Assembly: GCA_002402465.1 (NCBI GenBank)
Contig: DHFW01000036.1
Coordinates: 1-63,039, forward strand
Length of the DNA stretch: 63,039 bases
Reading direction: 5' to 3'
From: Bacteroidales bacterium UBA4814
GTDB lineage: Bacteria > Bacteroidota > Bacteroidia > Bacteroidales > UBA7960
Part shown: piece after piece, positions 15,339 through 24,982 of the stretch
How the letters are laid out: each line of letters begins with the position of its first letter
How positions within the stretch are numbered: position 1 is the first letter of the stretch
Program-made: the position numbers and the translations under genes
The notes under the pieces: generated by a model
What the model was told of the DNA's origin: nothing
Database searches by the model: none
The model's input: the letters and a program-made list of their open reading frames with translations, nothing else

Positions 15339-18141
15339 AATGTGCTTCGAGCCAATTGCCTCCGGTGTTCATTTCCACTACCACCGGCACATCAAGTTCC
15401 ATGGCTGTTTTCATCTTCTCTTCCACCAGTGATTTCATCTCCACGATTTCATCCTGATGAACTTCAAAAACGAGTTCGTCATGCACCTGCATGATCATCC
15501 GCGATTTCATTTTCTTTTTCTGCATTTCACCATGGATGGCAATCATGGCCAGCTTGATCATATCGGCTGCCGAACCCTGCACCGGGGCATTGATGGCGTT
15601 TCGCTCGGCGTATCCGCGCAGCATGCCATTGGCGCTGTTTATGTCTTTAATGTAACGGCGGCGCCCCATAATAGTCGACACATATTCGTGCTCGCGGGCA
15701 AACTTTATGGTGTCCTCCATGTATTTTTTTATGCCCGGGTATTTCTCAAAGTATTGGTCGATAATCTGGGCGGCCTCTTGCTTTGAGATGTTCAGCCTGT
15801 CGGCCAAACCGAAGGCAGATATGCCATAAACAATGCCGAAATTAACCGTTTTGGCGTTGCGCCGCATCTCTTTGGTTACATTGGCCAGCTCTACCTCGTA
15901 CACTTTGGCCGCGGTGGCCGTGTGAATGTCGAGATTTTGCCGGAAGGCTTCCATCATGGCTTCATCTTTGCTCATGGAGGCAATAATGCGCAATTCGATC
16001 TGGCTGTAATCTGCGGCCAGCAGCGTAAACTCCTTGCCTTCCGGCACAAAGGCCTGGCGAATGAGCCTACCTTCCTCGGTACGTATAGGGATATTTTGCA
16101 GGTTGGGGTTGTTTGATGACAACCTGCCAGTGGCTGCCACTGCCTGATTGTAAGAGGTATGTATGCGGCCGGTTTTATTGTTTACCAGCTTGGGCAAAGC
16201 ATCCACGTAAGTCGATTTTAACTTTGTAAGAGAGCGGTAATCCAGTATTTTATTGATAATAGGATGTTTGTCGGCCAGTTTTGAAAGCACATCTTCGCTG
16301 GTGCTGAACTGCTTTGTTTTGGTTTTTTTGGCCGTATCCGACACTTTCAGCCGTACGAAAAGGATTTCGCCAAGCTGTTTGGGCGAGCCAATGTTGAACC
16401 TTGCGCCTGCCAGCTCGTAAATTTCGTTTTCAATAGTGTCAATTTTCTTTTCGAGCACCTTCGAGTACTTGTCGAGGGCCTGCATGTCGATGCTAACCCC
16501 ATGGCGCTCCATTTCAGCCAGTACCGGCACCAGCGGCGTTTCTACCGTGTGGAAAAGTTCCAGCAGCTTATGTTCCTTCAGCATGGGTTCAAAAACCTTT
16601 CGCAACTGCAGGGTTATATCAGCATCTTCGCAGGCATAGGCGGTTATTTCCTCCAAAGGAACCGAACGCATGCTGAGCTGATTCTTTCCTTTGCGGCCTA
16701 TGAGGGCCTCAATACTTACCGGTGTGTAATTAAGGTAGGTTTGTGCCAGCACGTCCATATTGTGCCGCATGTCGGGCTGCAGCAGGTAGTGGGCCAGCAT
16801 GGTGTCGAAAAGTCTGCCTTCGGTTTGAATATGGTAGTTTCGAAGCACCCCAATATCGTACTTTAGGTTTTGGCCGGTCTTTTCAATGCCTGGGTCTTCG
16901 AAAACTTCCTTCATCTTATCAGCCAGTTGCTGCGCTTTTTCTTGGTCCTCAGGAAACGGCAGGTACCAGGCTTCGCCCGGTTTGAGGCAAAAGGCAATAC
17001 CCACCAGTTGGGCGTCTATCTTTTCAAGCCCGGTGGTTTCGGTATCGAAGCAGAAGTGTTTTTCTTTCTTTATCTGCCAAAGCAAATGGTCAAGCGCTTT
17101 GCCAGGGTCGAGGGTTTTGTATTTTTTTTCTGTGAGAAGTTTTTTTAGTTTCTCTTCTGCTGAAGTTTCTTCATCGAACATGCCTGTGCCGCCAAAGAGG
17201 TCCATTTGGCCGCTTTCTTGCATTGCTTTTTCGGCTTTTTCTTTGGGAATGATTGCCGTATCGGTAAACACCCTTTTGGCGAAGGTGCGAAACTCCAGCT
17301 CTTCGAAAAGCGGCAGCAAGGCCCTGGCATTGGGCTCTTTTACCTTCAAGGCTTCCACGTCAAGTTCAACAGGCACGTTGAGGATTATGGTGGCCAGTTT
17401 TTTCGACATTATGGCCTGATCGGAAAAATCGCGCAAGCTTTGCTGACTTCTTTTTTCCTTTACGTCATCAAGGTTTTGCAACAGGTTCTCCATAGAGTCG
17501 AACTGGCGGATGAGGTCTTTGGCTTTTTTCTCTCCAATGCCGGGAACACCGGGTATGTTGTCGGAGGAGTCGCCCCAAAGGCCCAGCAGATCAATAACCT
17601 GCTCAGGACGTTTAATGCCGTATCTTTCGCAAACTTCTTTTACACCCCATATTTCAGCCCCATTGCCCATGCGGGCGGGCTTGTACATAAAAATATTTTC
17701 AGAAACAAGTTGTCCAAAATCTTTGTCGGGTGTCATCATGTAAACCTGAAAGCCTTCTTTCTCGGCTTTTTTGGCCAGGGTGCCGATAATATCATCGGCT
17801 TCAAAACCATCCATAGCAATAACCGGAATGTTGAAGCCTTCAATCAGTTTTCGGATGTAGGGCAGGGATGCAATGATGTCTTCGGGCACTTCCAGGCGCT
17901 GGGCTTTGTATGCGGCAAAATCGGTATGCCTAACTGTTGGCGCTTTCGAGTCGAAAGCTACGGCAATATGGGTGGGGTTTTCTTTTTTAAGTACCTCGGT
18001 AAGGGTGTTGGCAAAGCCCAGGATAGCGCTGGTGTTCAACCCCTTTGAGTTTATCCTGGGGTTTTTGCTGAAGGCATAATAGGCCCTGTAAATCAATGCC
18101 ATGGCATCGAGCAGAAAGAGTTTCTTTTGGGGTTCTGACAT
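15337..18141 (-). CDS. polA: DNA polymerase I
   Basis: 934 residues in three domains. The 5' nuclease is N-terminal (LFLLDAMALIYRAYYAF, GFEADDIIGTLAKKAE). The 3'-5' exonuclease keeps its acidic residues (FDTETTG, NLKYDIGVL, YACEDADI), so proofreading should be active. Family A polymerase motifs are DYSQIELRIIASMS, the O-helix region RRNAKTVNFGIVYGIS, and QVHDELVFEV. The frame is open to a TTG at 18159, but that codon overlaps the likely -7 box, so I use the ATG at 18141. The stop lies inside the shared terminator with mltF. Confidence 0.97.
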   Translation of the reverse strand: MSEPQKKLFLLDAMALIYRAYYAFSKNPRINSKGLNTSAILGFANTLTEVLKKENPTHIAVAFDSKAPTVRHTDFAAYKAQRLEVPEDIIASLPYIRKLIEGFNIPVIAMDGFEADDIIGTLAKKAEKEGFQVYMMTPDKDFGQLVSENIFMYKPARMGNGAEIWGVKEVCERYGIKRPEQVIDLLGLWGDSSDNIPGVPGIGEKKAKDLIRQFDSMENLLQNLDDVKEKRSQQSLRDFSDQAIMSKKLATIILNVPVELDVEALKVKEPNARALLPLFEELEFRTFAKRVFTDTAIIPKEKAEKAMQESGQMDLFGGTGMFDEETSAEEKLKKLLTEKKYKTLDPGKALDHLLWQIKKEKHFCFDTETTGLEKIDAQLVGIAFCLKPGEAWYLPFPEDQEKAQQLADKMKEVFEDPGIEKTGQNLKYDIGVLRNYHIQTEGRLFDTMLAHYLLQPDMRHNMDVLAQTYLNYTPVSIEALIGRKGKNQLSMRSVPLEEITAYACEDADITLQLRKVFEPMLKEHKLLELFHTVETPLVPVLAEMERHGVSIDMQALDKYSKVLEKKIDTIENEIYELAGARFNIGSPKQLGEILFVRLKVSDTAKKTKTKQFSTSEDVLSKLADKHPIINKILDYRSLTKLKSTYVDALPKLVNNKTGRIHTSYNQAVAATGRLSSNNPNLQNIPIRTEEGRLIRQAFVPEGKEFTLLAADYSQIELRIIASMSKDEAMMEAFRQNLDIHTATAAKVYEVELANVTKEMRRNAKTVNFGIVYGISAFGLADRLNISKQEAAQIIDQYFEKYPGIKKYMEDTIKFAREHEYVSTIMGRRRYIKDINSANGMLRGYAERNAINAPVQGSAADMIKLAMIAIHGEMQKKKMKSRMIMQVHDELVFEVHQDEIVEMKSLVEEKMKTAMELDVPVVVEMNTGGNWLEAH

Positions 18142-18156
18142 AGGTGGTGTTTTATA

Positions 18157-18190
18157 CAAAGATAAGGAACAAACGCAAGGTCATGCCAAA
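18157..18190 (-). promoter_or_regulatory. Candidate promoter for polA
   Basis: On the minus strand: TTTG (18190-18187), 22-base spacer, TATCTTTG (18164-18157). Both boxes match the Bacteroidetes consensus, though the spacer is at the long end. Transcription would begin about ten bases before the ATG at 18141. Confidence 0.4.
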
Positions 18191-18197
18191 AAATACA

Positions 18198-18220
18198 AAA
18201 GCCCGGCAGAACCGGGCTTT
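18198..18220 (-). terminator. Terminator after the ZnuD-like receptor gene
   Basis: AAAGCCCGG (18198-18206) pairs with CCGGGCTTT (18212-18220) around CAGAA. On the minus strand the hairpin is followed by TTTTG and a further T run. It lies about 85 bases beyond the receptor stop. Confidence 0.7.
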
Positions 18221-18304
18221 GCAAACAAACCAAAACAACATGAAGAGAAAATATATAGGGGGTAATCGTGTCTGAATGTAAATTATCAAATGTCGTGCCA
18301 AAGT

Positions 18305-20545
18305 TTAAAAAAACCAGCGGTAGGCCAAGCTAATGTTTCTGCCTGGCATAAGATAGTTGCGGTCTTCCATTCGTGAGAGGTGGTCGCGGTAGCTGGTATT
18401 CAGCAGGTTATCTGCCCTTAGTATGATTACGTGGCGTCCGGCTTTGTTCAGGCGGTAACCAGCCGAAGCCCCCAGCAGGGTATATCCCTGTGTAATGTCT
18501 TCTTCAGGAGCAACACGGTTTTGTGTAGCCGTTTCCTGCCACTTAGCGCCCAGCCAGCCCCAGCCAAAATCGTATTCAATATCGGCACGGAATCGCAACG
18601 GCGGAATAAATGGCAGGTCTTCCTTTCCGTTGCCAACGCGGCGTCCGTAAACATAATCCAATCCCAGACCAATAGAAAGGCTCTCGGTGGGCAGCCAGCC
18701 CAGCGAAATCTCACCTCCCATCAGGCGTGCCTCATCGCCTTCGTAGCGGAATATGGGGAAACCGCTGGTTTCGTCTTCCTCGCCGACGGGCACAAAAATG
18801 ATGAAGTTGTAAAAATGGTTGACGAAAGTTGCCAGTTCAAACTCCATTTTATCGCTGTCGTAGCGAATAAAAAAATCGCCTCCGTTGCCAATCTCATCCT
18901 TGAGCGTTGGCTCTCCGATCTCATACACCCCAGCACCAAGGTGCACGCCATGGGCAAAAAGCTCCTGAATGTTTGGATTGCGGTGCGAACGGGCAAACTG
19001 GCCGCCTATCTCCCAACCAGGTAAAGGACGGTGGTTTAAACCAATAGAACCTGAGTAGTTAAAGGCATTTCTCGATTCATTGGCTTGCGGAAAAATGTCG
19101 TTTGGCAATGCGCCGGTGTGCTGCAAATCGAACCGGATGCCTGCCTGCAACCTGAATATGTTGCTCAGTGGAATTTCCTGGAAAGTGAAAACGCCCAATG
19201 CCATTCGGCGCTCGCCAGGGGTAAAGGCCTCATCGCCCCTAACATCGAGGCTGTGCGCATAAATGTTTATGCCAAGGGCGCCCCGGGCAAAAATGCTGTA
19301 AGGCTTGTGCTGAAGTGTGGCGGTGCTGCTCAGGGTGTATTTTTCAAAAGACAATTCAATATTCTCCTCCAAAATGTCACCTTTATCTTCAATTTCCAGT
19401 TCATCCTGAAGCATTCTGGAAGCATTGAAACGAAGTTGTCCGCGATCGAAAAAGCCACTGCGGTGATAATTCCATCGCCCTTGAAGAGACTGTCGCTGCA
19501 TGGCAATTTCCACCCTTTCGTCGGGGTGATGGCTGTGCCCCGGCAGCCCGTAATTCTGGCCGGTGAGCGAAAGACTGAGACCTCCTGAGTTCTGGCCTCT
19601 CTTCAGGCCAAATCCAACAGAACCATCGTAGTTGTTCATGCCGGTATCGGGAATGACTCCTCCGGGGGTTTGGGTATCACCGGCCTGCCTGTAAGAAAAT
19701 CTTGCTGAGGCCGCCCAGTTGTCCATGCCCTGGGTAATGCGTCCAAAGCCGGCACCCATGCTGTTTACGGTGGCCCCCTGCAAAGAAAATACGCCGCTGG
19801 TACCCATGTCGGCATCATCGGGAATGTCCGTGGTCATCAGGTTAATAACTCCGCCAAGGGCACTCGAACCATACAGCAGGCTGGCTGGCCCACGCACCAC
19901 CTCCACGCGGCTGGCAGCAAGGGGATCGAGCGAAATGGAATGATCAGCCGAGGTCTCAGAAATATCTCCCATGCGTTCGCCGTTTTGCAGCACAAGGATG
20001 CGGTCGCCGTCGAGCCCGCGAATCACCGGGCGGGCAGGTGCCGAGCCCATGCTGCGCATGGCAACCCCGGGCTCGCCATTGAGCATCTCGCCAAAGGATG
20101 CTTCGCTGCGGCGCTGAAGGTCTTCGCCAATAAAACTTTTGTCGGGCTGATAACGGAACCCGCTTGCCGTGGGTGAGGCCGTTATTATGATTTCGCTCAG
20201 ATTAATGTGGGTGGGTGTTACTTCCACATCTATTTCTATGGTTTGCTTTGCAATGGCTTTAAAAGCTACCCGGGCTGTTTCATATCCCATGCCCTGCACA
20301 ATCAGTACATGATCGCCCACGGGTAAATTGGTTAAAATATAATGCCCGGTGGCATCCGTGATGGTTCCAATGCGGGTACCTTCAATCAATAGGTTAATAA
20401 ATGGAATATGCTCCCCGGTTTCGGCATCAACAACATGACCGAACACATTGGCATCGGTCACTGGTCGTTGCTTCAGTGATTCAGCCGATAAGGGGTTAAT
20501 TATAATTTTCAGAGCTAAAAGTAAGGAAATGATATGTTTATGCAT
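18305..20545 (-). CDS. TonB-dependent outer-membrane receptor, ZnuD-like, probable zinc uptake
   Basis: 746 residues: signal peptide, a carboxypeptidase-regulatory-like beta-sandwich (about 33-115), a plug domain and a 22-strand barrel ending in aromatic YRWFF. The plug has DRILVLQNGERMGDISE, DHSISLDPLAASRVEVVRGP and SLLYGSSALGGVINL, closely following the ZnuD pattern. Predicted extracellular loops contain histidine groups, GHSHHPDE and AHGVHLGAG, which in ZnuD bind zinc. Zinc is thus the best guess at substrate; another metal or a siderophore is possible. No SusD partner, so a glycan substrate is unlikely. No clear Zur/Fur operator was seen upstream. It is divergent from the C69 dipeptidase gene. 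Confidence 0.85.
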   Translation of the reverse strand: MHKHIISLLLALKIIINPLSAESLKQRPVTDANVFGHVVDAETGEHIPFINLLIEGTRIGTITDATGHYILTNLPVGDHVLIVQGMGYETARVAFKAIAKQTIEIDVEVTPTHINLSEIIITASPTASGFRYQPDKSFIGEDLQRRSEASFGEMLNGEPGVAMRSMGSAPARPVIRGLDGDRILVLQNGERMGDISETSADHSISLDPLAASRVEVVRGPASLLYGSSALGGVINLMTTDIPDDADMGTSGVFSLQGATVNSMGAGFGRITQGMDNWAASARFSYRQAGDTQTPGGVIPDTGMNNYDGSVGFGLKRGQNSGGLSLSLTGQNYGLPGHSHHPDERVEIAMQRQSLQGRWNYHRSGFFDRGQLRFNASRMLQDELEIEDKGDILEENIELSFEKYTLSSTATLQHKPYSIFARGALGINIYAHSLDVRGDEAFTPGERRMALGVFTFQEIPLSNIFRLQAGIRFDLQHTGALPNDIFPQANESRNAFNYSGSIGLNHRPLPGWEIGGQFARSHRNPNIQELFAHGVHLGAGVYEIGEPTLKDEIGNGGDFFIRYDSDKMEFELATFVNHFYNFIIFVPVGEEDETSGFPIFRYEGDEARLMGGEISLGWLPTESLSIGLGLDYVYGRRVGNGKEDLPFIPPLRFRADIEYDFGWGWLGAKWQETATQNRVAPEEDITQGYTLLGASAGYRLNKAGRHVIILRADNLLNTSYRDHLSRMEDRNYLMPGRNISLAYRWFF

Positions 20546-20578
20546 TTTTTTCTAAATTGTTTTGCTTTTTTTAGCCTG

Positions 20579-20586
20579 CAAAACTA
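20579..20586 (-). promoter_or_regulatory. Candidate -7 box for the ZnuD-like receptor
   Basis: On the minus strand TAGTTTTG matches TAnnTTTG, 34 bases before the ATG. No well-spaced -33 element was found. Confidence 0.3.
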
Positions 20587-20722
20587 ACAAAAATTTATGC
20601 TTAATGTTTGTGCTTCAACCCTATTGTGATATTTAAAAAGCTTAGCGGCATTCAAAGCAAAGGCAAAACATATTGTCAATATCAATGCGTTTTGGATGAT
20701 AAACCCTTGAACTTTTTTTGGT

Positions 20723-20730
20723 TATATTTG
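20723..20730 (+). promoter_or_regulatory. Candidate -7 box for the C69 dipeptidase
   Basis: TATATTTG matches TAnnTTTG exactly, 36 bases before the ATG at 20766. Upstream TTG/TTTG triplets lie at 13 and 28 bases, neither well placed. Confidence 0.35.
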
Positions 20731-20765
20731 CCAACTCCGAAAAATTATCAATCAATTTTATAACA

Positions 20766-22502
20766 ATGAAAAACTCCATTCGATTTTTATTTACGGCCTT
20801 ATTTAGCTTTTTTGCAGGAGTGTCGCTGGCATGCACCAGTTATCTGGTAACCCCCGGCGCTTCTGTTGATGGCTCTTCCATGATCAGCTATGCTGCCGAC
20901 TCTCACATCCGTTATGGCGAATTGTATTACCTGCCTGGCGGCCCCCAGCCCGAAGGTTCGTATTTCCAGGCTTATTACCGGGGAAGCCACAAGCCGCTGG
21001 CCAAAATTCCCAATCCGCCGCACCTTTACACGGTAATTGGCTTTATGAATGAAAAGCAGGTGGCTATTGGCGAAACCACTTTTGGCGGTCGGCGCGAACT
21101 CAATGACACCACCGGGGGTATCGATTACGGCAGCCTGATGTTTATTGCCATGCAACGCTCCGCAACAGCCCGCGAAGCCATTAAGGTAATCGCCGAACTG
21201 GTAGAGGAGTATGGGTATTATGGTGGGGGAGAGTCGTTTTCCATTGCCGATCCCAATGAGGTTTGGATCATGGAGATTGTGGGCAAAGGAACAGACTGGC
21301 AATACAACCGCCGCACCCGCGAATATTATAATGCCGATAAAGGCGCTGTATGGGTGGCCATTCGCATTCCCGATGGGTATATTTCGGCCCATGCCAACCA
21401 TGCCCGTATCATGAATTTCGATCGCGAAGACCTAAAAACCTCTATCAGCAGCAAAAACCTGCACCTGATCAACGAACCCGGCATTTCTACCGTATATGCT
21501 CACGACGTGGTGAGCTTTGCCCGCCGCAAGGAATATTTTACTGGTTCTGATGCAGAATTCAGTTTCTCCGATGCCTATGCACCGCTCGATTTTGGCTCGG
21601 CCCGTTTTTGCGAAGCCCGCGTATGGAGCATGTTTAAGGAGGTAAACAGCGATATGCAGCCTTATATGGATTACGCCATGGGCTACGATATGGACAACCG
21701 CATGCCGCTTTACATTAAGCCTGAACGCAAATTGTCGGTGCAGGATCTGATCAGTTTCAAGCGCGACTACCTTGGAGGTACGGATTACGATATGAGTGGT
21801 GATATCGGTGCTGGTCCCTGGGGATTGCCCTATCGTTGGCGTCCGCTTACCTGGGAGGTTGATGGCAAAGAATATTTCCACGAACGCACTACCGCCACCC
21901 AGCAAACTGCCTTCTCATATATCGCCCAGCTGCGCAAAGATTACCCCGATCCGGTGGGCGGCATTTTGTGGTTTGGTGTGGACGATGCCAACTCTACCGT
22001 ATATGTGCCAATGTATGCCGGAATGCAGCGCGTGCCCCAAACTTTTGCCGTGGGCAATGGCAGTATTCTTGAGTATTCTGAAGATGCCGCTTTCTGGGTA
22101 TTTAACAAGGTGGCCCACTTCGCTTACCTGCGGTACAGCATGATAATGCCTGATGTCCAGAAAGCCCAGAGCGAACTCGAAAACCGCTTTTTCGCCATGG
22201 TACCGGCAATTGACAAAACTGCAACAGAACTTTTCAAAACCAACCCGGAACTGGCACGCGAATTTGTAACGGAGTTCTCAGTAAACTCGGGCAATTACAC
22301 CGTGGAGCGCTGGGAGCAGCTCTTCCGTTTTTTAATGGTAAAACACCTTGACGGCAACCTGAAGAAGGAAGAAAACGGTGAGTTTCTTACCAACCGTTAT
22401 GGCCGTTATCCTATCGTTGAGCATCCGCAATACCCCGAGTGGTGGCTGCGCCTGATAATACAAGTAACTGGCGATAAGTTCCTGGTGCCCGGCCAGGATT
22501 AA
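20766..22502 (+). CDS. Secreted dipeptidase of peptidase family C69
   Basis: An N-terminal-nucleophile peptidase, expected to act in the periplasm on dipeptides. It has 578 residues. The signal peptide ends GVSLA and is followed by CTSYLV, so cleavage would expose the catalytic Cys as the mature N-terminus, as the family requires. The core contains DGSSMISYAADSH, IGETTFGGRREL and YYGGGESFSIADPNEVWIME, all typical of C69. The frame is open 16 codons further upstream; the ATG at 20766 gives the signal peptide directly. The gene stands alone and ends in a strong terminator shared with the next gene. Confidence 0.92.
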   Translation: MKNSIRFLFTALFSFFAGVSLACTSYLVTPGASVDGSSMISYAADSHIRYGELYYLPGGPQPEGSYFQAYYRGSHKPLAKIPNPPHLYTVIGFMNEKQVAIGETTFGGRRELNDTTGGIDYGSLMFIAMQRSATAREAIKVIAELVEEYGYYGGGESFSIADPNEVWIMEIVGKGTDWQYNRRTREYYNADKGAVWVAIRIPDGYISAHANHARIMNFDREDLKTSISSKNLHLINEPGISTVYAHDVVSFARRKEYFTGSDAEFSFSDAYAPLDFGSARFCEARVWSMFKEVNSDMQPYMDYAMGYDMDNRMPLYIKPERKLSVQDLISFKRDYLGGTDYDMSGDIGAGPWGLPYRWRPLTWEVDGKEYFHERTTATQQTAFSYIAQLRKDYPDPVGGILWFGVDDANSTVYVPMYAGMQRVPQTFAVGNGSILEYSEDAAFWVFNKVAHFAYLRYSMIMPDVQKAQSELENRFFAMVPAIDKTATELFKTNPELAREFVTEFSVNSGNYTVERWEQLFRFLMVKHLDGNLKKEENGEFLTNRYGRYPIVEHPQYPEWWLRLIIQVTGDKFLVPGQD

Positions 22503-22520
22503 TCTTGCGCTTTCGCGGAA

Positions 22521-22563
22521 AAAAATAAGAGGCTGCCCCTTTGCGAGGCAGCCTCTTATTTTT
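22521..22563. terminator. Bidirectional terminator, 17-bp perfect stem
   Basis: AAAAATAAGAGGCTGCC (22521-22537) pairs perfectly with 22547-22563 around a 9-base loop, with A and T runs at the outer ends. It serves the plus-strand C69 gene and the minus-strand gene ending at 22580. Confidence 0.92.
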
Positions 22564-22579
22564 ATTGGGATATGAATTA

Positions 22580-23785
22580 CTAAAGGGTAACGATCCAGGC
22601 ATCGATTGCAACAGAACTGCGAACTTTTTGCAGTTCTTCAATGGCTTCCTGGATTTTGTCGTATCGGTTATAAAACACCCTGTAAGTGTTTTGCCCACTT
22701 TGCATAATGCCGGGGTCGGGTGCGCCCTTGTCTCTGAGTTCACCGATTAGCTTTGAAGCCCGCTGTGCAGATTTGAAGCTTCCTACAATAATGAAATGCA
22801 AATGGTTTTCGTTTTTACCTTGCAGAAAGGTGCCCGTTTCGGTAACCTTCTTCCAGAACAACACCACCCTGCGCTCGCGCGAGGCTTTGACGCTGTAAAC
22901 CGACTTGTCGCGTTCGTTGGGGTCTTCCGAAATGCTGGGCGGGGCCTGGGAGTCGCCATAGGCTTTATCAATGAAGAGCAGGCTGCCATCATCGATAAAG
23001 CTGCGCAATGCACCTCCCTTCCAGTTCATGAAGTAGTTCTTTACCGACTGGTTCCTTCTTTCGCTGAGGCGGGCGTTGTATTCGTGCGAAGCCAGCGGGC
23101 TGGCAAAGGCCGCCAAGTCGATCATAAACTTGTTTCCGGCCTGGAGTTCCTTAAGTAAGAAATCTGAAAACTCCTCAAGCTCAGCCATGCCTTTCTCCAG
23201 ATCACTAAAGAAAGCCTCCAGCTCTTCGCGGCTACTTGAGCTGTTTTGGAAATATTGGTTGCGGGCCCGGTTGAAAATGTTGAAAGTTTCGTAATACCTG
23301 GCAATGCTTTCCGGACCACCGGGTGTGGCGCGCGAAGAAGTAATAAATAGATAATTGTTCCACTTAAAGGGTGCAAAATCCTCGTTGCGCGAGTTTCCGC
23401 AAAAGGCCTGTGCGTGCGTTTCAAAAGTCCAGTCGCGGTCAAAATAGCCGGTAGAAACACCATAGGGTGACTGGACGTTGAACATTCTGGCCACATGAGT
23501 ATAGTTACGCCTTTGCTGCGGATTGCGCAGCAGGTTCAGGGAATCGGCTTGCTGGTAATACTTCAGGGCTTCTTCAAACTGACCACTGAAGTATAATACC
23601 TCAGCCAGGTTTATGGTCTGAGTTTTTTGGCCCCTTTCAACGGCTTTGCGAAGGTCGGATTCGGCCTTTCGCAAGTCGGTGCCAATGAGGTTTTCGGGCA
23701 TCATCGAAACCTGCGCGTCGAGCCCGAAAGAAAGGCCAACAAGCAGCACGATCAATACGATACTGGTTTGGTAAAGATTTTTCAT
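22580..23785 (-). CDS. Envelope protein with TPR-like, OmpA-like and SPOR domains
   Basis: 401 residues with a signal peptide (LYQTSIVLIVLLVGLSFG). An N-terminal helical part (about 35-110) resembles tetratricopeptide repeats (LAEVLYFSGQFEEALKYYQQAD). A middle part has the OmpA-C-like pattern ASPLASHEYNARLSERRNQS and, further on, a YGDSQAPP segment followed by SRERRVVLFW, so it may bind peptidoglycan. The C-terminal ~75 residues look like a SPOR domain (HLHFIIVGSFKSAQRASKLI), which binds denuded glycan strands. An anchoring or cell-wall remodelling role is inferred; no enzyme motif is seen. The start abuts the truncated IS at 23794, so its original upstream region may be gone. Confidence 0.7.
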   Translation of the reverse strand: MKNLYQTSIVLIVLLVGLSFGLDAQVSMMPENLIGTDLRKAESDLRKAVERGQKTQTINLAEVLYFSGQFEEALKYYQQADSLNLLRNPQQRRNYTHVARMFNVQSPYGVSTGYFDRDWTFETHAQAFCGNSRNEDFAPFKWNNYLFITSSRATPGGPESIARYYETFNIFNRARNQYFQNSSSSREELEAFFSDLEKGMAELEEFSDFLLKELQAGNKFMIDLAAFASPLASHEYNARLSERRNQSVKNYFMNWKGGALRSFIDDGSLLFIDKAYGDSQAPPSISEDPNERDKSVYSVKASRERRVVLFWKKVTETGTFLQGKNENHLHFIIVGSFKSAQRASKLIGELRDKGAPDPGIMQSGQNTYRVFYNRYDKIQEAIEELQKVRSSVAIDAWIVTL

Positions 23786-23793
23786 ATCCTATT

Positions 23794-24982
23794 TTGTTTG
23801 TTTCAATTATATCTTTTCCAAGAGATAAATTTGACTTATTAGTAAAGAAATGCAATAGCGACCGCTATTACAAGTCTTTTTTTTCTTGGGATCAACTCAT
23901 AGTGATGCTTTTTGGCATCTTTTCCCGTTGTGATTCGATGGGTGAAGTATGTGATGGGATGCGGGCTTTGGGCGGCAAGCTTAATTATCTTGGGATGGAC
24001 ATAGCACCATCAAAAAGAACCGCAGGTGACGCTTTACGAGAGCGTGATAATGAAATTTTCAAGTTGTATTATTTTGAGTTGATTAAATATTTTGCCCCAT
24101 TTTTATCGGTCAGCCGAAAAGAGAAGATTAGTTTTGAGAAGTTTTATGCCTTTGATTCGACCACCATAACCCTGTTTTCGCAGATAATGAAAGGCGTTGG
24201 GCGTAATCCCAAAGGAGATGGAAAGAAAAAAGGGGGATTGAAAGTACACATGCTGACCGATGTACATGCGGATACGGCAGTATTTGCAAAAATCAGCCAG
24301 GCGAAAATGCACGACAAGAAATTCTTACAGCATTTAAATCCATCGAAAGGTAGTATGTTGGTCTTTGACAAAGCCTATAATTATTACAAGCAGTTTGCAG
24401 ACTGGACACACGAAGATGTGTATTTTGTTTGTCGGCTAAAAGATAATGCTAAGGTCGAAGTTCAAGAAATTCTTTTTGAAAAACCCCTTGGCAAGGGTGA
24501 AAGTGGGGTATGGAAAATCGAGCATATCCACTTGAAGTATAAAATAGAAAAAACAGGAAAAGACTCTTTGTCTTAAGTTGGTTTATTATCGGGACGAGCA
24601 AGGACGAAGATTTAAGTTCATAACCAATAATTGGGATATAACGGCAGAAGAGGTCGCTCTGATTTACAAGTATAGGTGGACAATCGAAACGACATTCAAA
24701 AAATTGAAGCAAAATTTTCAGTTGCATTTTTTTTACTCAGACACTGAAAATGGAATCAAAACGCAGGTGTGGTGTACCCTTATAGCTCACCTATTGCTTA
24801 ATGTAATCAGGGTGCTTTCTAAAAGTAAAAAAGCATTTTCTACCGTAGCAGCATTAATACGCATACATCTGATTAGCTATTTAGACTTGATATGGGTAGT
24901 AACTGAAGGCAGGCGAGCTTACCCGAAACGAAGGAAAAGTCTTAACAAAGGACCAACAGTCCTCCAAACTTCACTTTTTTGA
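23794..24982 (+). mobile_element. IS4-type element, left-truncated and frameshifted
   Basis: The transposase remnant occupies nearly all of this AT-rich segment. Coding sequence for the transposase begins within ten bases of the ATG of the neighbouring minus-strand gene, leaving no room for a left terminal repeat or the first dozen transposase residues. I compared the flanks and could not find matching inverted ends or a target duplication. The right boundary is therefore unknown and probably lies between 24985 and 25090. Confidence 0.75.
23794..24982 (+). pseudogene. IS4-family transposase, disrupted
   Basis: DDE transposase of the IS4 group with an N-terminal helical domain of the DUF4372 kind. 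The first frame (to 24576) has the catalytic Asp residues in YAFDSTTITLF and MLVFDKAYNYY. It ends in TAA at 24574-24576. The second frame (from about 24566, +1 relative to the first) continues with YYRDEQGRRFKFITNN. It contains the full YREK signature, Y-x2-R-x3-E-x6-K (YKYRWTIETTFKKLK), with the catalytic Glu. A one-base change near 24565-24577 thus splits an otherwise intact protein. The first ~12 residues are also missing. IS4 elements are not known to use programmed frameshifting, so I read this as an inactive copy. Confidence 0.85.

Noticed and set aside
17206..18048. A 280-codon plus-strand open frame inside polA
   Set aside because: Antisense to the well-conserved 5' nuclease domain; no start context or domain.
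20642..20836. A 64-codon minus-strand frame between the receptor and the C69 dipeptidase
   Set aside because: It overlaps the dipeptidase signal peptide region and its promoter; no family resemblance.
24560..24590. Programmed frameshift in the IS transposase
   Set aside because: No slippery heptamer or stimulatory structure is visible and IS4 elements are not known to use one; together with the missing 5' end, decay is simpler.
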